A stretch of DNA of 64,000 bases, from assembly GCA_034336665.1 (NCBI GenBank), contig CM067590.1:5306459-5370458 (forward strand), given 5' to 3'. The translations under genes were made by a program, and so were the position numbers. The notes beneath the pieces were generated by a model. It was not told the DNA's origin. It searched no databases and saw only the letters and a list, made by a program, of their open reading frames with translations. Origin of the DNA: Luscinia megarhynchos. Its lineage: Eukaryota > Chordata > Aves > Passeriformes > Turdidae. Shown here one piece after another: positions 35,835 through 48,900 of this stretch (position 1 is its first letter; each line of letters opens with the position of its first letter).

Positions 35835-36300
35835 CATAGAAACACAGAATCATTCAGGCTGAAAAAGTTCTGTAACATCAAGTCAAACTATTCTCCCAGC
35901 ACTGCCAAGGCCACCACTAAGCCATGTCCCCAAGTGCCACATCCACACAGCTGCTAAATCCTTGCAGGGGTGGGGATTCCATCGCTGCCATAGGCAGCCT
36001 GTGCTAGTATTGGATCGTGCTTCCCGTGAAGAAATTCCTCATGATGTCCCACCTAAACCTCCCCTAGCACAGCTTGAGGCTGTTTCCTCTTGTCCTGTCC
36101 CTTGTTCCTTGAGAGCAGAGCCCGACCCCACCCAGGTGCACTCGCCTGTCAGGGAATGTGGAGAGCAAGAGTGTCTCCCCCCAGCCTCCTTTTCTCCAGG
36201 CTGGGCTTCCCTCAGCTGCTCCTGGTGCTCCAGCCCCTTCCCCAGCTCCATCCTCTTCTCCAGTCATGCTCCAGCCCTCTTGTGAGAGGCTCAGAACTGT
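35835..36300 (-). mobile_element. Old CR1 LINE fragment, inverted
   Basis: Begins with the reverse of the CR1 tail (ATCATAGAAACACAGAATC) and runs through the body (CATGATGTCCCACCTAAACC, CAGGCTGGGCTTCCCTCAGC). More diverged than most copies here. Confidence 0.85.
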
Positions 36301-37449
36301 CACCAGGATTTGAGGTGGGGCCTCGGCAGTGCCCAGCACACGGGGATGTCACTGCCCTGCTCCTGCTGACCATACTCTGAGAGTGTATGTGTACCATGTG
36401 GGTACCACTGGGCTTCTTGCCCACCTGGGCACACACCAGTTCGTGTTCAGCTACTGTCATCAGCAGCCCCGAGTCCTTCTGGCAAAGCCGTTTTTACTTG
36501 CTTGGAGGAAATGGGCTCGCTTGCACTCACTTCCCAAGGACAAATTTAGAGAGAGCAAGAGCACACCACAAACCAGAGGTGCTTGCTCCTTGGGCCTGTG
36601 TTAGTGGCACAGGTTTTAGGGTAAGAACATGTCACTGTTCAGGTGCTGAACATTCACTGCTGTGTTCTCTGTGGTCTCTCTATTGCACAATCTGTGCTGT
36701 GTTTCTGAGTGAAAGTTGTAGGTGAAATTTGGGCAGATGGGAACTGAAAAGCTTGATAGTCAAATGTGTTTCAGAGGCAGGATTTAAAATGTCTCTTCGC
36801 TGTGTTAACTGGATCTGGATCTCTCACGAATACTGTGCTGAGCCATTCTGGGAGGACACTTCAAATGTGTGGTGTTCCCTAGCTGATCATGCTCCTCGTG
36901 TGGGTTCTGCAGGCTGAGCTCTCTTACTCATGGTGTTAAAACAACAACAACCCAAAAAAAGAAAAGGGGGGAGGGGGCATTTGTTGAACTGTTCAGTTTG
37001 AGGCACATATTCAGTAGCTTGTGGGTCGGGAAGGGTGGTGGTAGATAAACTTCAAAACGAGGGAGAGTATTTGATATGGCATGTACTAATTTTTATTTTT
37101 AAAATCTCCTTTATTAATAGCATCACAGACTTTTCTAACTTTTCACTGCAATTATGTAGTCCCTGACTCTTTGCTTCATTTGGTTGAAGCTGATGTCTGT
37201 TAAATTTTGGAGCTCTCTCCAGTTTTGCCACTGAAAGAACATATGGGAGTAATGTGTTAAATTAAAAAAGAGAAAAGCTTGGGGGAGGAGGTGGTGGAGG
37301 TAAGCAGGTGTGATCAGAACCAGCTTGGCACTATCTATTTCAGGGATGCTCTTGTAAAAGTGTTGGCATGCTTAATGTTAAGAAAAAGCATTTCAACCTT
37401 TGTAAGAAGTCCAAGTTTTGGTACTGAAAAATTATGTAGCTCAAAGAAC

Positions 37450-38345
37450 TACAGGATCTCCTGAGCTGGAGGGGACCCTCAGGGATGATCAGTGCAGCCC
37501 CTGGCCCTGCCCAGCCCCCCAACAACCCCACCCTGAGCATCCCTGAGAGTGTCCAAAGGCTCCTGCAGCTCTGGCAGCCTTGGGGACCATTCCCTGGGGA
37601 GCCTGGGCAGGGCCCAGCACCCTCGGGGGGAAGAACCTTTCCCTGAGCTCCGTGCCAAGGCCTGGCACAGCTCCAGCCCTTGTTGGGCTCCTGGCCCTGG
37701 CCCAGAGCAGAGCTCAGCCCCTGGAGTCTCCCCTCAGTCTCCTCTGCTCCAGCTGAACGAGCCCAGTGCCCTCAGCTGCTCCTCAGCCCTTCCCCAGCTC
37801 CGGGTCCCTCCTTTGGACACTCTGCAGCAGCTCTGGCTCCTTCTGACCCTGTGGTGCCCAAGGTGCCCAGCGCTGGGGGTGAGGCTGCCCCAGGGCAGAG
37901 CAGAGTGGGACAGTCCCTCCCTGGCCTGGTGCCCCCAGCACACGGTGGCCCTTTGGGCTGCCAGCGGTGACTCAGACCCAACCTGGCACCGAGCAGGACC
38001 CCCAGGTCCCTTCCCAGGGCGCTGCTCTCCAGCCTCTCATTGCCAGCCTGTCCCTGCCCCAGGGCTGCCCCACCCCGGGCAGGGTCTGACACTTGCCCTG
38101 TTAAACATCACACGACTGGGGATTTCCCAATCCTCACATTTGTCAGGGTCTCTCTCTGGGGCCTTTCCTTCCTTGAGAACATCAGCAGATTCTCCCAAGT
38201 CAGTGGCCTCAGCAAACCTACTCAGGACCTTCCAGAGTCACTTCTGCCCCCAAGTCACTTACAAAGACATTTGAGAGAACTGGCCTTAAGATGGAGCCCT
38301 GTAGAACCACAGTGGTCACCACCTTGATGTCACCCTATTTCCTGT
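37450..38345 (-). mobile_element. Long CR1 LINE copy, inverted
   Basis: About 900 bp, the longest CR1 here. The first 420 bp are a near-identical inverted copy of 28195-28640. The remainder extends further toward the 5' side (GGAGCCCTGTAGAACCACAG near 38293). No intact reverse-transcriptase frame. Confidence 0.9.
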
Positions 38346-39354
38346 AACTTTCTGAGGGGCAAGGCCATCTGCTCTGCAGTGCAGAGCCTTATTTGCCTTA
38401 TTTTCAAGCTATTTCACAGAATATTGAAAAAACTTCATTGTAAAACTTCATTGCATCTTACTGAATTGCAGTGTGTACTGCTGGGTCCCTTGTAGTTTGG
38501 TAGCTTGCCCCCGGTTTTAAACTGTAAAACCCTGGGCACTTCTGTGGTTCCTGGAGGCAGCCTCTTCCCAGGAGGGAGTGGGAGGCAGTGCAGGGCTGTC
38601 CCTGAGTGGGGCACTGTGCAGCTGCTCCCTGGGCAGCCTCCTCCCAGCACAGCCTTTGTGTGCAGTTGCCTTCGGGATTTTATTGCAAGTTTGTGTCTCG
38701 AGGCTCCGTTTGTGCAGCTGGGACTCCGGCCAGGTGCCATAAATGTTTATGCAATAACAGGAAATGAAGATCCCTTTATGTTCTGCGCAGCCTCCAGATG
38801 CGTGTGTGTTGTGGGGATTTGCTTATGTGTTAATTGCACCTTTGCCTTTGGGCGTGTTTATCTTGGGTTGAAAGACCAGCTCGATGTGTCCTCTGGTGCT
38901 GGTGTTTTTGTGCCCATGTCCAAGGTGTGTGCTGGGGGAGGTTGGACCCTGGGAGTGCTGCTCTCTGCCCTTGGGACTTGGCAAGGGCTGTGACTGTGTA
39001 TTCTCATGCAAGTGTCAGCTCATTTCTTTTTTTATTGAGGCACATGTTAATTTACCAGGCAAATCTCAGCTATGAAGCAGCCCTGTCCTAAAATACATGC
39101 TTAAAATGCATGCTTAAATGATGTTAGTGTTGCTTATAGACTATATGAGTGAGCAAGCTTTGTGCTAGCCAGGAGGAGCATTTGGGATAGTGCAGGCATC
39201 AGACATGGAATGTTCACTGAGACTACTAGATCCTAGTGTGTTCCTCCAGTGGGTGGTGTTAAAAGTCTGCTGCACTTCTGACATGGCTAAAAGCATCCCA
39301 CCTTCAGCACTGCTCCCGTGCCCTTGACCTGAGCAGTGGGATAGGCTGTAGAGG

Positions 39355-39600
39355 CATCACAGAATCCCACAGTATTTTGGGTTAGAAATGACCTTAAAGC
39401 CCATCTCATTCCACCCCCTGCCATGGGCAGGGACACCTTCAGCACACCAGGTTGCTCCAAGCCCGGTCCAGTCTGGCCTTGAACAGTTTTATGAATGAAG
39501 CAGCCACCCCTCTCTGAGACTGGTGCCAGTGCCTGGACAGGATAGGCTGCAGGTGCCTGGATTTTTCATGTCCATGTCCTGAAGGATTGCCAAACTCTGC
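39355..39600 (-). mobile_element. CR1 LINE 3' fragment, inverted
   Basis: ATCACAGAATCCCACAGTAT and CCACCCCCTGCCATGGGCAG, reverse of the CR1 tail, 300 bp before the FZR1 start-codon exon. Confidence 0.85.
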
Positions 39601-39908
39601 TGCTGCAGGGCCTGGGGGCAGTCCCTGCTCCAGGTGTGGTGGGGACTGGCTGAGTCCTGTCAGACACCAAATACCAGCTGCCTGCATTCCTCAGTGTCAC
39701 ACAAGTTTGGTACCAATGCTCTGCATAGGAAAAGTGGTCTCAAGTTCAAAGAACAGGCTTAGGAGACTTTGAGGAGGCTGTTTGAGCATGGAGGAGTGTA
39801 ACATTTTGTTGATGTTCTCCTCCTGTCTGTTGCAGCACACTAGTTACTGCTTGGACTTTGCATACACAAATTCCTGAGCTGGCTGATCTCTCCAGCCAGC
39901 TTCCCACC

Positions 39909-42900
39909 ATGGATCAGGACTACGAGAGACGTCTCCTACGCCAAATCAACATCCAGAATGAGAACACAATGCCTTGTGTGAGTACAGGTGGGCCCAGCCC
40001 CACTGTGTTGTCTGTCTCACTTGTGACTCTTTTCCTTCAGCTTTTGAAAGACCCAGGACCTCCTCAGAGGAAATCAGTCTTTTGTTGGGTTGTGAGCAGA
40101 TGTGAGCTCCTTAGCTGTTATATGAATATCCAGATAGCTTGACTTTAAGAGAGCTTTTGAATATATAACCTCAGTTCAGGTAGCAAAAAGGGGTGAAGAT
40201 ATTTTTGTGGAGTTCAGTGATATCTTTTTAATACATAATCTCAGCAACTACACATGTAACATAAAAGTTGAGGGCTAACAAACCAACCAACTCTAGGGCT
40301 TGACAAGAGTAAGTTCAGTGTCTTTTATTCTTTAATTCAGGTAGCAGAGATGAGAAGAACATTGACGCCTTCCAATTCTCCAATGTCTTCTCCTAGTAAG
40401 CATGGTGACAGATTCATTCCCTCAAGAGCTGGGGCCAACTGGAGCATCAACTTCCACAGAATAAATGTAAGTTTTGCTCACTTCTCCTAAAGCCCAGCCT
40501 TGGAACTGATACCTTTTGTTTTGGCTGGCATGATTGCTCTGCTTATTTCCTGTACCATGTGCTTCTGCTGCCCCAGAAGAGTTCCATTAAATGTGTCCCT
40601 ATGCTCCCTGCATTTGCTATTTCACCATATACCCTGAGGCTTCTGTATGGTGATGGCATGTTCCTTCATTTCAGGAAAATGAAAAATCACCAAGCCAAAA
40701 CAGAAAAGCAAAGGATGCTACATCAGACACTGGCAAAGGTGAGACCACCCTTCTACTGCTTGGCAGTGCCCAGAGCTCTTAATGTGAGCTGCAGGAGAAG
40801 TTAAGGCCACACTGGCACTTTCATGCTTGTGCCAAAACTCGTGCTGGTGTTTTGGGAAATGCCCACATCATGAATGAGTAGCAGGTCACTGCTGTTGATG
40901 AGTGTCTGGATGCAGAGGCTGTTTCCATCCCTTGATTCACTGTGTCACAGAAGTACTTTCTTGATGGAGTGGAAGGAGGGGAAACTTGCTACTAATCTTG
41001 ATTCTGAGTGGAGGCCCCAGGCTTTTTAAGACACTCTGTGAGAGTACAAGTTGTGGAATCCCAGACTGGTTTGGGTTGGAAGGGACTTTAAAGCCCATCC
41101 AGTCCCACCCCCTGCCATGGGCAGAGACACCTTCCACTGTCCCAGGCTGCCCCAAGCCCCATCCAGTCTGGCCTTGGACACTGTCAGGGCATCCAGGGGC
41201 AGCCACAGCTGCTCTGGGCACCCTGTGCCAGGGCTGCCCACCCTCACAGGGAACAATTCCTTCCCAATATCCCATCCAGCCCTGCCCTCTGGCTGTGGGA
41301 AGCCATTCCCCAGTCCCTCTCCAGCTCTCCTGGAGCTCCTTTGGGCCCTGGAAGGAGCTCTGAGGTCTCCCTGGAGCCTTCTCTTCCCCAGGACAGGCAC
41401 ACATCATCCTGACACTTCCTACTGTTGCTGCTCTGAGCTGTCTCCTCAGTGCCTGTTTGGGTTTACAGATGGCCTTGCCTACTCTGCCTTGCTGAAGAAT
41501 GAGCTCTTGGGAGCAGGGATTGAGAAGGTTCAGGACCCTCAGACAGAGGACAGGAGGCTGCAGCCATCCACCCCAGAGAAGAAATCTCTCTTCACTGTAA
41601 GTTGGTTACTTGCATTAACAGCAGTGGAGGTTGTGTGTGCATCACAGGAACAGAGCACAGGGCTCTGCCAGGCTTCTCGTGCAGTGAGTTGGTGTTGGGG
41701 CTTAGCTGAGATAAGCTGCTGACAAATGTGGTGGCCTGCAAAGGGAGCCTGAGTGTGCAGCAAGCAGTGTGCTTCCTGTGTTTGTGCTGCCAGGACACTG
41801 CGTGGAGCCAAGCTTTTTGGGCAATGTGGTGAGTGGCCAAGTCAGGCTTTTGCACTTGAGTGTTTCTGTGGGGTTTTGTATGGTTTTGCAGCACCTGGGA
41901 AAGGAAAAACTGGGTGTGAGAATGAGCTTAGTACCAGTGCACGCTGGGAGTGATGCCCTAGCCTCACGAGGTGTGTTTCTTTATGCAGTACTCGCTCAGC
42001 ACAAAACGCTCCAGCCCAGATGATGGCAATGAGGTCTCACCCTATTCCCTGTCTCCTGTCAGCAACAAAAGGTAACACTGGTCCTCTGCAAACTGAAAGA
42101 AGGGAAGGGCTGGGACAAAGGCTTCGGTGAGGTTCTCTAGCACTTCTGTCTAAAGCTCTAAAATTGCAATTTGAATTGAGTTTGGAAATCTGGAGAGATA
42201 ATAACTAAAACAATCAAGTTCTAAGAATTTCTTCAGATGCCCAACCTGCCTATGTGCTTGACATGTCTTGGTTAGCTCTCAGTGATAAGTTTACCTTTCT
42301 GCTTCATAGCTCCTTTGTAGAAGCAGAACCTAATTCCTTCCAGTCTTGCTGTGCTGAAAGGGGGTTGTACAGCCTTTCAGTCTCTGCATTTCTATAGAAA
42401 CTTCAGAGTGCTCTTTCAAGAGTGGCTACACCTGTGCCTTCCATCTGCTGTGATGTGCAGATTCCTGTAGTTGTTTTCTTATGTGTTTTTGTAAACAGTC
42501 AGAAACTGCTAAGGTCACCTCGAAAACCAACTCGGAAAATCTCCAAGATTCCTTTCAAAGTGCTGGATGCCCCAGAGCTGCAGGACGACTTCTACCTGAA
42601 CCTGGTGGACTGGTCCTCTCTTAACGTGCTCAGCGTTGGCCTTGGCACTTGTGTTTACCTGTGGAGTGCTTGTACAAGTCAGGTAAATGGTCATAAGTGC
42701 CTGGAGATTGAATTGCCCATTGATGCAGGGTTTTTCCAGCCTTCCAGAGCTGTGGACTGTGCTGTGTGAGGGCTTCAGCACTTGTCACACTCTGTCTCAA
42801 CCACAGCACTGGCTTGTGAGCCAGCCAGTGGTGCTGTGTGACAAAACCACGTTTCTTACCCCGTTCTTCTCTCTGAAGGTGACCCGGCTGTGTGACCTCT

Positions 42901-45900
42901 CTGTGGAGGGCGATTCTGTGACATCCGTGGGCTGGTCAGAACGGGTCAGTATGGCACTGTTGGCAAGGACAGCTGACACCTGGGCCACTTAGTCACTGTC
43001 ATCATAGCTGTAGTTAACTCCCTGAGCTGTTTTTTCTCTGCTAAAAGAGAGGGGATAGAGAGCAGCCGCTTGCATCTTGAGGTTCTCGAGGCATTGCTAA
43101 GAGGAGTGGGAGGGAGAAGGAGCCAGTTTGCTTCTTCAGCTCTTGACAATGAAATGTTACAATAAATATATTCCAGACAGGCTGCTTGGGCCTCTCAGTA
43201 GGGAAAAACATGTAAGATGGAAGAACTCTGGATGCTTTCCATCTTGTGGGATTTATGTCAAGTCTTTTCATCAACTTTCAGTTTTCTGACTGTACTGATC
43301 CTGGCTCTCTCTTTGTCCAGGGAAACTTGGTGGCTGTTGGTACTCACAAGGGCTTTGTACAGATCTGGGATGCAGCTGCAGGAAAGAAACTCTCCATGCT
43401 GGAGGGACACACAGCCAGAGTCGGTAAGGAGTGGGGAAGCAGAGGGTTCTCAGGGGTCTCTATTTCCTGATTGAACTTTGTTAGGGATCTGCTGGAAATA
43501 CAAAACTCAGAGTACCAGGATTGATATTTATCCCCAGCTGTGTCTTGAGCAGGTTCAAAATATTACCATCTCATAGCTCTGGTGTTCTGGTCTGGCTGTG
43601 ATGGTGGTTGGGTGTTGCAGCAGGTGTTTCCTCCATGCTTGAGGCATTTTGGGTTTAATTACAACATCACTTCTGCTGGCTTCCGATTTCAGCCCTGCTG
43701 GCAGCTCCACACTGAGATTTCCAGTTCCCTTTTTTGGGGGACTGTTTTTTTCTGCTCAGAGATGTTTGTGAATCTAAGCTCTGGGGTGAGATTTGGGAAA
43801 TCCATGCACCTTCTGAGATCTGTTCCTGTGCTTACTGCACTGTGAAGTGGGGTTGGTAATACCTGCAGTCAGTCTGTTCAGGGTAACCTCTATTTGTGCC
43901 TGATCTAGGACTTCAGAGAGTGGATGTAAAGGAGGTCTGTAAGTAGTGGTTTGAGGTTTGTTAGGTTTTTTTTTTCTTTTTAACCCTGGCAGCTGTGATG
44001 GCTGCATTTTGCTTACCAACTGCTGCAGGACTGGAAGGGTTGGGCTTGACAATGTGGCCAGCAGGACCAGGGTAGTGACCAGCAGTAGTGCTGGGCACTA
44101 CTGAGGACCCACCTCAAATCCTGGAGTCAGTTTTAGATCTCTCACAGCAAGAAGGTCATTGAGGGGCTGAAGCATGTCCTGAGAAGGGAACAGAGTGGGG
44201 AAGGGGCTGAGGGAGCTGGGGAGACTCATGGAGAAAAGGAGGCTTAGGGGGGCCCTTCTGCCTCTGCACAGCTCCCTGAGAGGAGGGGACAGCCAGGAGG
44301 GATTGGACTCTGCTCCCAGGGAGCAAGGGACAGAATGAGAGGACATACCCTCAAGGTGTGCTGGAGGAGGTCTGGATTGGATATTGTGAGAAAATTTCTT
44401 CACAGAAAGGATTATAAATCATTGGAACAGGCTGCCTATGGCAGTGGTGGAGTCACCATGCCTGAAAAGTGCTTAAAAGACGTGAGGATGTGGCACTTGA
44501 GGACGTGGTTTGGTGGTGAGCGTGGTGCTGCATTGACAGTTGGATTGCTGATCTTAGAGGTCTTTTGCAGCCTCAGTGATGCTGTGCTTGCATGACTCCT
44601 GCAGCAGCCTCTGAAGCTGTGCCCTGTTGCAGGTGCCTTGGCGTGGAATGCAGACCAGCTGTCGTCCGGGAGCCGGGACAGGATGATCCTGCAGCGGGAC
44701 ATCCGCACGCCACCCCTGCAGTCCGAGCGGCGCCTCCAGGGACACAGGCAGGAGGTCTGTGGCCTCAAATGGTCCACAGACCACCAGCTACTGGCCTCTG
44801 GAGGGAATGATAACAAGGTACATTCCTTCCGAGGGGTTGTGGGAAATGTCAGACCCCCTTTCTTTCTAGGGCAAGGGGAAATGTTGTCAAGTTGCACCAG
44901 GGGTGGTTCGGGTTGGATATTATCATATCAAGGGAGGTGTTCAAGGCCAGGCTGGACAGGATGTGCAGCAACCTGGTCTAGTGGAAGGTGTCCCTGCCCA
45001 TTGCAGGGGATGGAACTAGATGGGCTTTGAGGTCCCCTCCAACCCAAACCATTGTACACTCCTGTGATTAGGGAAAAATGTCTTTGCTGAAAGAGTTGTT
45101 AAGCATTGGAACAGGCTGCCCAGGGCAGTGGGGGAGTTGCCATTCCTGTAAGTGTTCAAAAACCAAGTGGGCAGGTCATTTTGTAATATGGTTTACTGGG
45201 CACGGTTGGGTTAGGTCAAAGATTGGACTTGATCTTAAAGGTCTTTCCCAACCTGAATGGTTCAGTGATTCTTTAAGGATGTTTGGCCTCTTTGAAAAGG
45301 ACTTTTGTTTTGGTTGTTGGACTATGACCAAACATAAAGTCATGCTAAGCTTCTACTCAGTCTTCTCTTCCTAATAAAATGAAAAAGGCAAATTTAATTT
45401 TGCTTCTGTATTTTGCTAATTAAATATCTAGCTTGGCTCAAGGGGTTGAGTTCAACAAAGCCACTGCTAAGCTGCCCTTCCTGGCTTTGTTTGGGTAGTG
45501 TATGGTCACGTTTGTTGCAGCAATGTTTGTGTGCAGCAAGAACCTGAGGTAGAGCTCTGTGAGTTCTCATACCTGTAATGCAGGCTTGCAGCTCACTAAG
45601 CACCATATGGGAGAAGCATCTGCCACAAAAAAGCAGTGTTCCAAGCCCTTTGGAGTGGGTTGCTAGGTAGAGAATGTGCCCAATGCCTGTGTGACAGCAT
45701 GGTTGGACCGAGTTCCTCCTGCTCAGAATAACTCCTCCTAATGAACTGAGCAGATTTCTAGATGTGTTCTGGAATGATACAGCCAGAAAGGCAACAGAAG
45801 GGTCTGAGCCCCCTTTCAGTGAAGCTGTTTCTTTAGATTTATTCCCTTAACCTTAGGGCCTGTTCCTGCCATGTGGCCTGTGGGTAGGACAGTTCCTCAG

Positions 45901-48900
45901 CTGAGTGTGGTGCTGGGGTGGTTGTGACTGCCCCATCCCTGGAGGTGTTCAAGGCCGGGTCAGATGGGGCTGAGAGCAACCCGGTCTAGTAAAAGGATTT
46001 GAACTGAATGAGCTTTAACCAACCCAAACCATTCCATGATTCTGTGAAGTGCAGAGTGGAGCTGTGCATGTCTGGACAGAGCTGTGGGAAATGGGTTTGT
46101 TGCCCAGCTGCCCTCATCGGTCCCGTTGTGGCTTGTGGGTGTAGTGGACACATGACTGAGGCACAAGTTTGATCGTGTCTCCTCTCTGCCAGCTCCTTGT
46201 CTGGAATCACTCCAGCCTGAGTCCTGTCCAACAATACACAGAGCACCTGGCAGCAGTCAAAGCCATTGCCTGGTCCCCACATCAGCACGGGCTCCTGGCC
46301 TCGGGTGGGGGCACGGCCGACCGCTGCATCCGCTTCTGGAACACGCTGACGGGGCAGCCCCTGCAGTGCATCGACACCGGCTCCCAGGTGTGCAACCTGG
46401 CCTGGTCCAAACACGCCAACGAGCTGGTGAGTCCTGCCCTCAGCTGCTGCTGAGCTGCCCTCTCTTGGGAAGCATGGCTGAGCATGAGCCAGGTGTGTCC
46501 AGGTGGGCAAGGGGACCAAAGGCATCCTGGCTTGCACCAGGAGGGTGCAAGTGCCCTGTTCTGGACACTGCTGAGGCACCTCAAGTGCTGGGGTCAGAAA
46601 GACAGTGAGGGGCTGGAGTGCATCTGGGGAAGGGGCTGGAGCTCAGGTCTGTTGGGGAGCAGCTGAGGGGCTCCAGCCTGGAAAGAAGAAGGTTCAGGGG
46701 GGACCTTCTCTCCCTCTGACAGGAGAGTTGAGCCAGGTGGAATTCAGGCTCTTCTTCCAGGTAACAAGCAGCAGCACAAGAAGAAATGGCCTCAAGTTGC
46801 ACCCGGGATTTTGGATTGGATATTGGGAAAATTTCATGGTGCCCAGGCTGCCCAGGGCAGTGATAGACTGTTGGACTTGATGATCTTGGGGGGTTTTTTC
46901 CATCCTTAGCAATTCCATGATTCTATGATGCATGTTCCCCTCTTCCCTTTCAGGTGAGCACCCACGGATACTCCCAGAACCAGATCCTCGTCTGGAAATA
47001 CCCCTCGTTAACTCAAGTAGCAAAGCTCACAGGGCACTCTTACCGAGTCCTGTATCTGGTGAGTGATGGCCGTGGCTCTGTAGCTGCTCACCTGGCTGTA
47101 GGTGTGCTCAGGTGGGACCCAGAGCAGCAGTGCCAGTGGCACCATAAGCTGCCTGGACAGGAATGTGAACTCTCCCCATGAGCAGTAGAAAACTGTCGTA
47201 TTTCTGTGCCTGTGGGGGACATTTTGATTTGCCTCTATGGAAATGCAAGGCTTTGTTAATGATAGCAAAGTCTGCCAAACTCTCCTGAGGGAAACATCTG
47301 AGTTCTCTTCTAAAAAAACTCCTCTGAGCCTGAAGAAGAGAAGGCTCCAGGGAGACTTTCTAGTGCCTAAAGAGGCTCCAGGAGAGCTGTAGAGGGACTT
47401 TGGAAAAGGATCTGGAATATCAGGACAAGGGGGAATGGATTCAGACCACCACAAGGCAGGGTTAGATGGGGTATTGGGAAGGAATTGTTCCCTGGGAGGG
47501 TGGGGGGGCCCTGGCACCAGTTTTCCAGAGCAGTTGTGGCTGCCCCTGGATCCCTGGCAGTGTCCAAGGCCAGGCTGGATGGGCCTTGGAGCAGCCTGGG
47601 ATAGTGGGAGTGGAACAAGATGAGCTTTAATGTCCCTTCCAACCCAAACCATTCTGGGATTCTGTGATTTTATGAAAGACAAGCTACTCTGCTTGCTTCC
47701 AAAAGACTTTCACACCTCCTCACTGATGAGTGCTGCCCAGGGAATTAAATATTTTTTGCAGGTAATTTCATATCTGCTGTTACTGTTACTTGGAGGTGTC
47801 AGCAGTTCACAAATGCTGATAATGTTCTGGGAGGTAGATCCCAATGTAAGCAACCAATACACCCAGGAAATCCAGTCATAGCATCTTCCTGCCTTCAGGC
47901 ATGTTGACAATCCCAGGAGGAACAGCCTCAGTTACACATGTCTTTGATTTCTGAACACAAGTGTTCTTTCCACATCACTCCCCCCATGTGTTCTTTAGCT
48001 GCACTGTGAGGTGTGAGTGCCCAAATTGCACCTGAGGCTGCATGAGGCATCTGGAAGCAGAGGTAGCTGGCTTCTCACTGTGGAGTAGGAAGGAGAGTTA
48101 AATCTCTCCTACATTCCAGCAGAGACTTGTTTTCAGCCTCAAAAATGTGCTAAAGGTTGTTGTCTTGTCCTTAGGCAATGTCCCCTGATGGGGAGGCCAT
48201 TGTCACAGGAGCTGGAGACGAGACCTTGCGCTTCTGGAACGTCTTCAGTAAAACTCGCTCAACGAAGGTAAGGCCAGGCAGGAGGGGAGCTGCCTGGGGG
48301 AGCTCAGGTCATGTTGGCTCTGCTCTGCTGCCTCCTCTCTGATCCCTTCCTGCAGATCAAGGGCTGGGGCAGTGAAGGATTTAACTTTGCTGAGATTTAT
48401 GTAAAAGGTTGCCCTGTGTGCTCACGGCAGGTGTGACACAACATCCCTCTCCAGGCTGGTCCAGAGCTGCTGAGCAGAGCAGAGCAGTGTTTCAGGGGCC
48501 TCACCAAACTGAGCCCTTGGGTGACAGCAGGCTGGCAGAGCTGGGAGTGTCTACCTGGAGAAGAGAAGCTCCAGGGAGAGCTCAGAGCCCCTGGCAGGGC
48601 CTGAAGGGGCTCCAGGAGAGCTGGAGAGGGGCTGGGGACAAGGGCTGGAGGGACAGGAGCCAGGGAATGGCTGCCACTGCCAGAGGGCAGGGCTGGGTGG
48701 GATATTGGGCAGGAATTGTTCCCTGGGAGGGTGGGGAGCCCTGGCACAGGGTGCCCAGAGCAGCTGTGGTTGCCCCTGGGTCCCTGGGAGTGTCCAAGGC
48801 CAGATTTGACAGGGCTTGGAGCAACCTGGGACAGGGTGGAAGGAGATGAACTTTAAGGTCCCTTGAAGCCCACACTGTTCTGTGATTCCATAATTATCCC

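Larger units (their letters stand above)
29900..39850 (+). other. FZR1: FZR1 intron 1
   Basis: About 10 kb between non-coding exon 1 and the start-codon exon. It contains CR1 copies in both orientations (listed separately) and otherwise AT-richer unique sequence; no other exon recognised. Confidence 0.7.

Noticed and set aside
37549..38274. Open frame of 241 codons on the plus strand and its near twin at 28192-28518 on the minus strand
   Set aside because: Both are antisense translations of the same CR1 3' region.
39975..39977. Cysteine at FZR1 residue 23 where human has arginine, as damage
   Set aside because: Conservative context, intact frame and splice; most likely normal avian variation.
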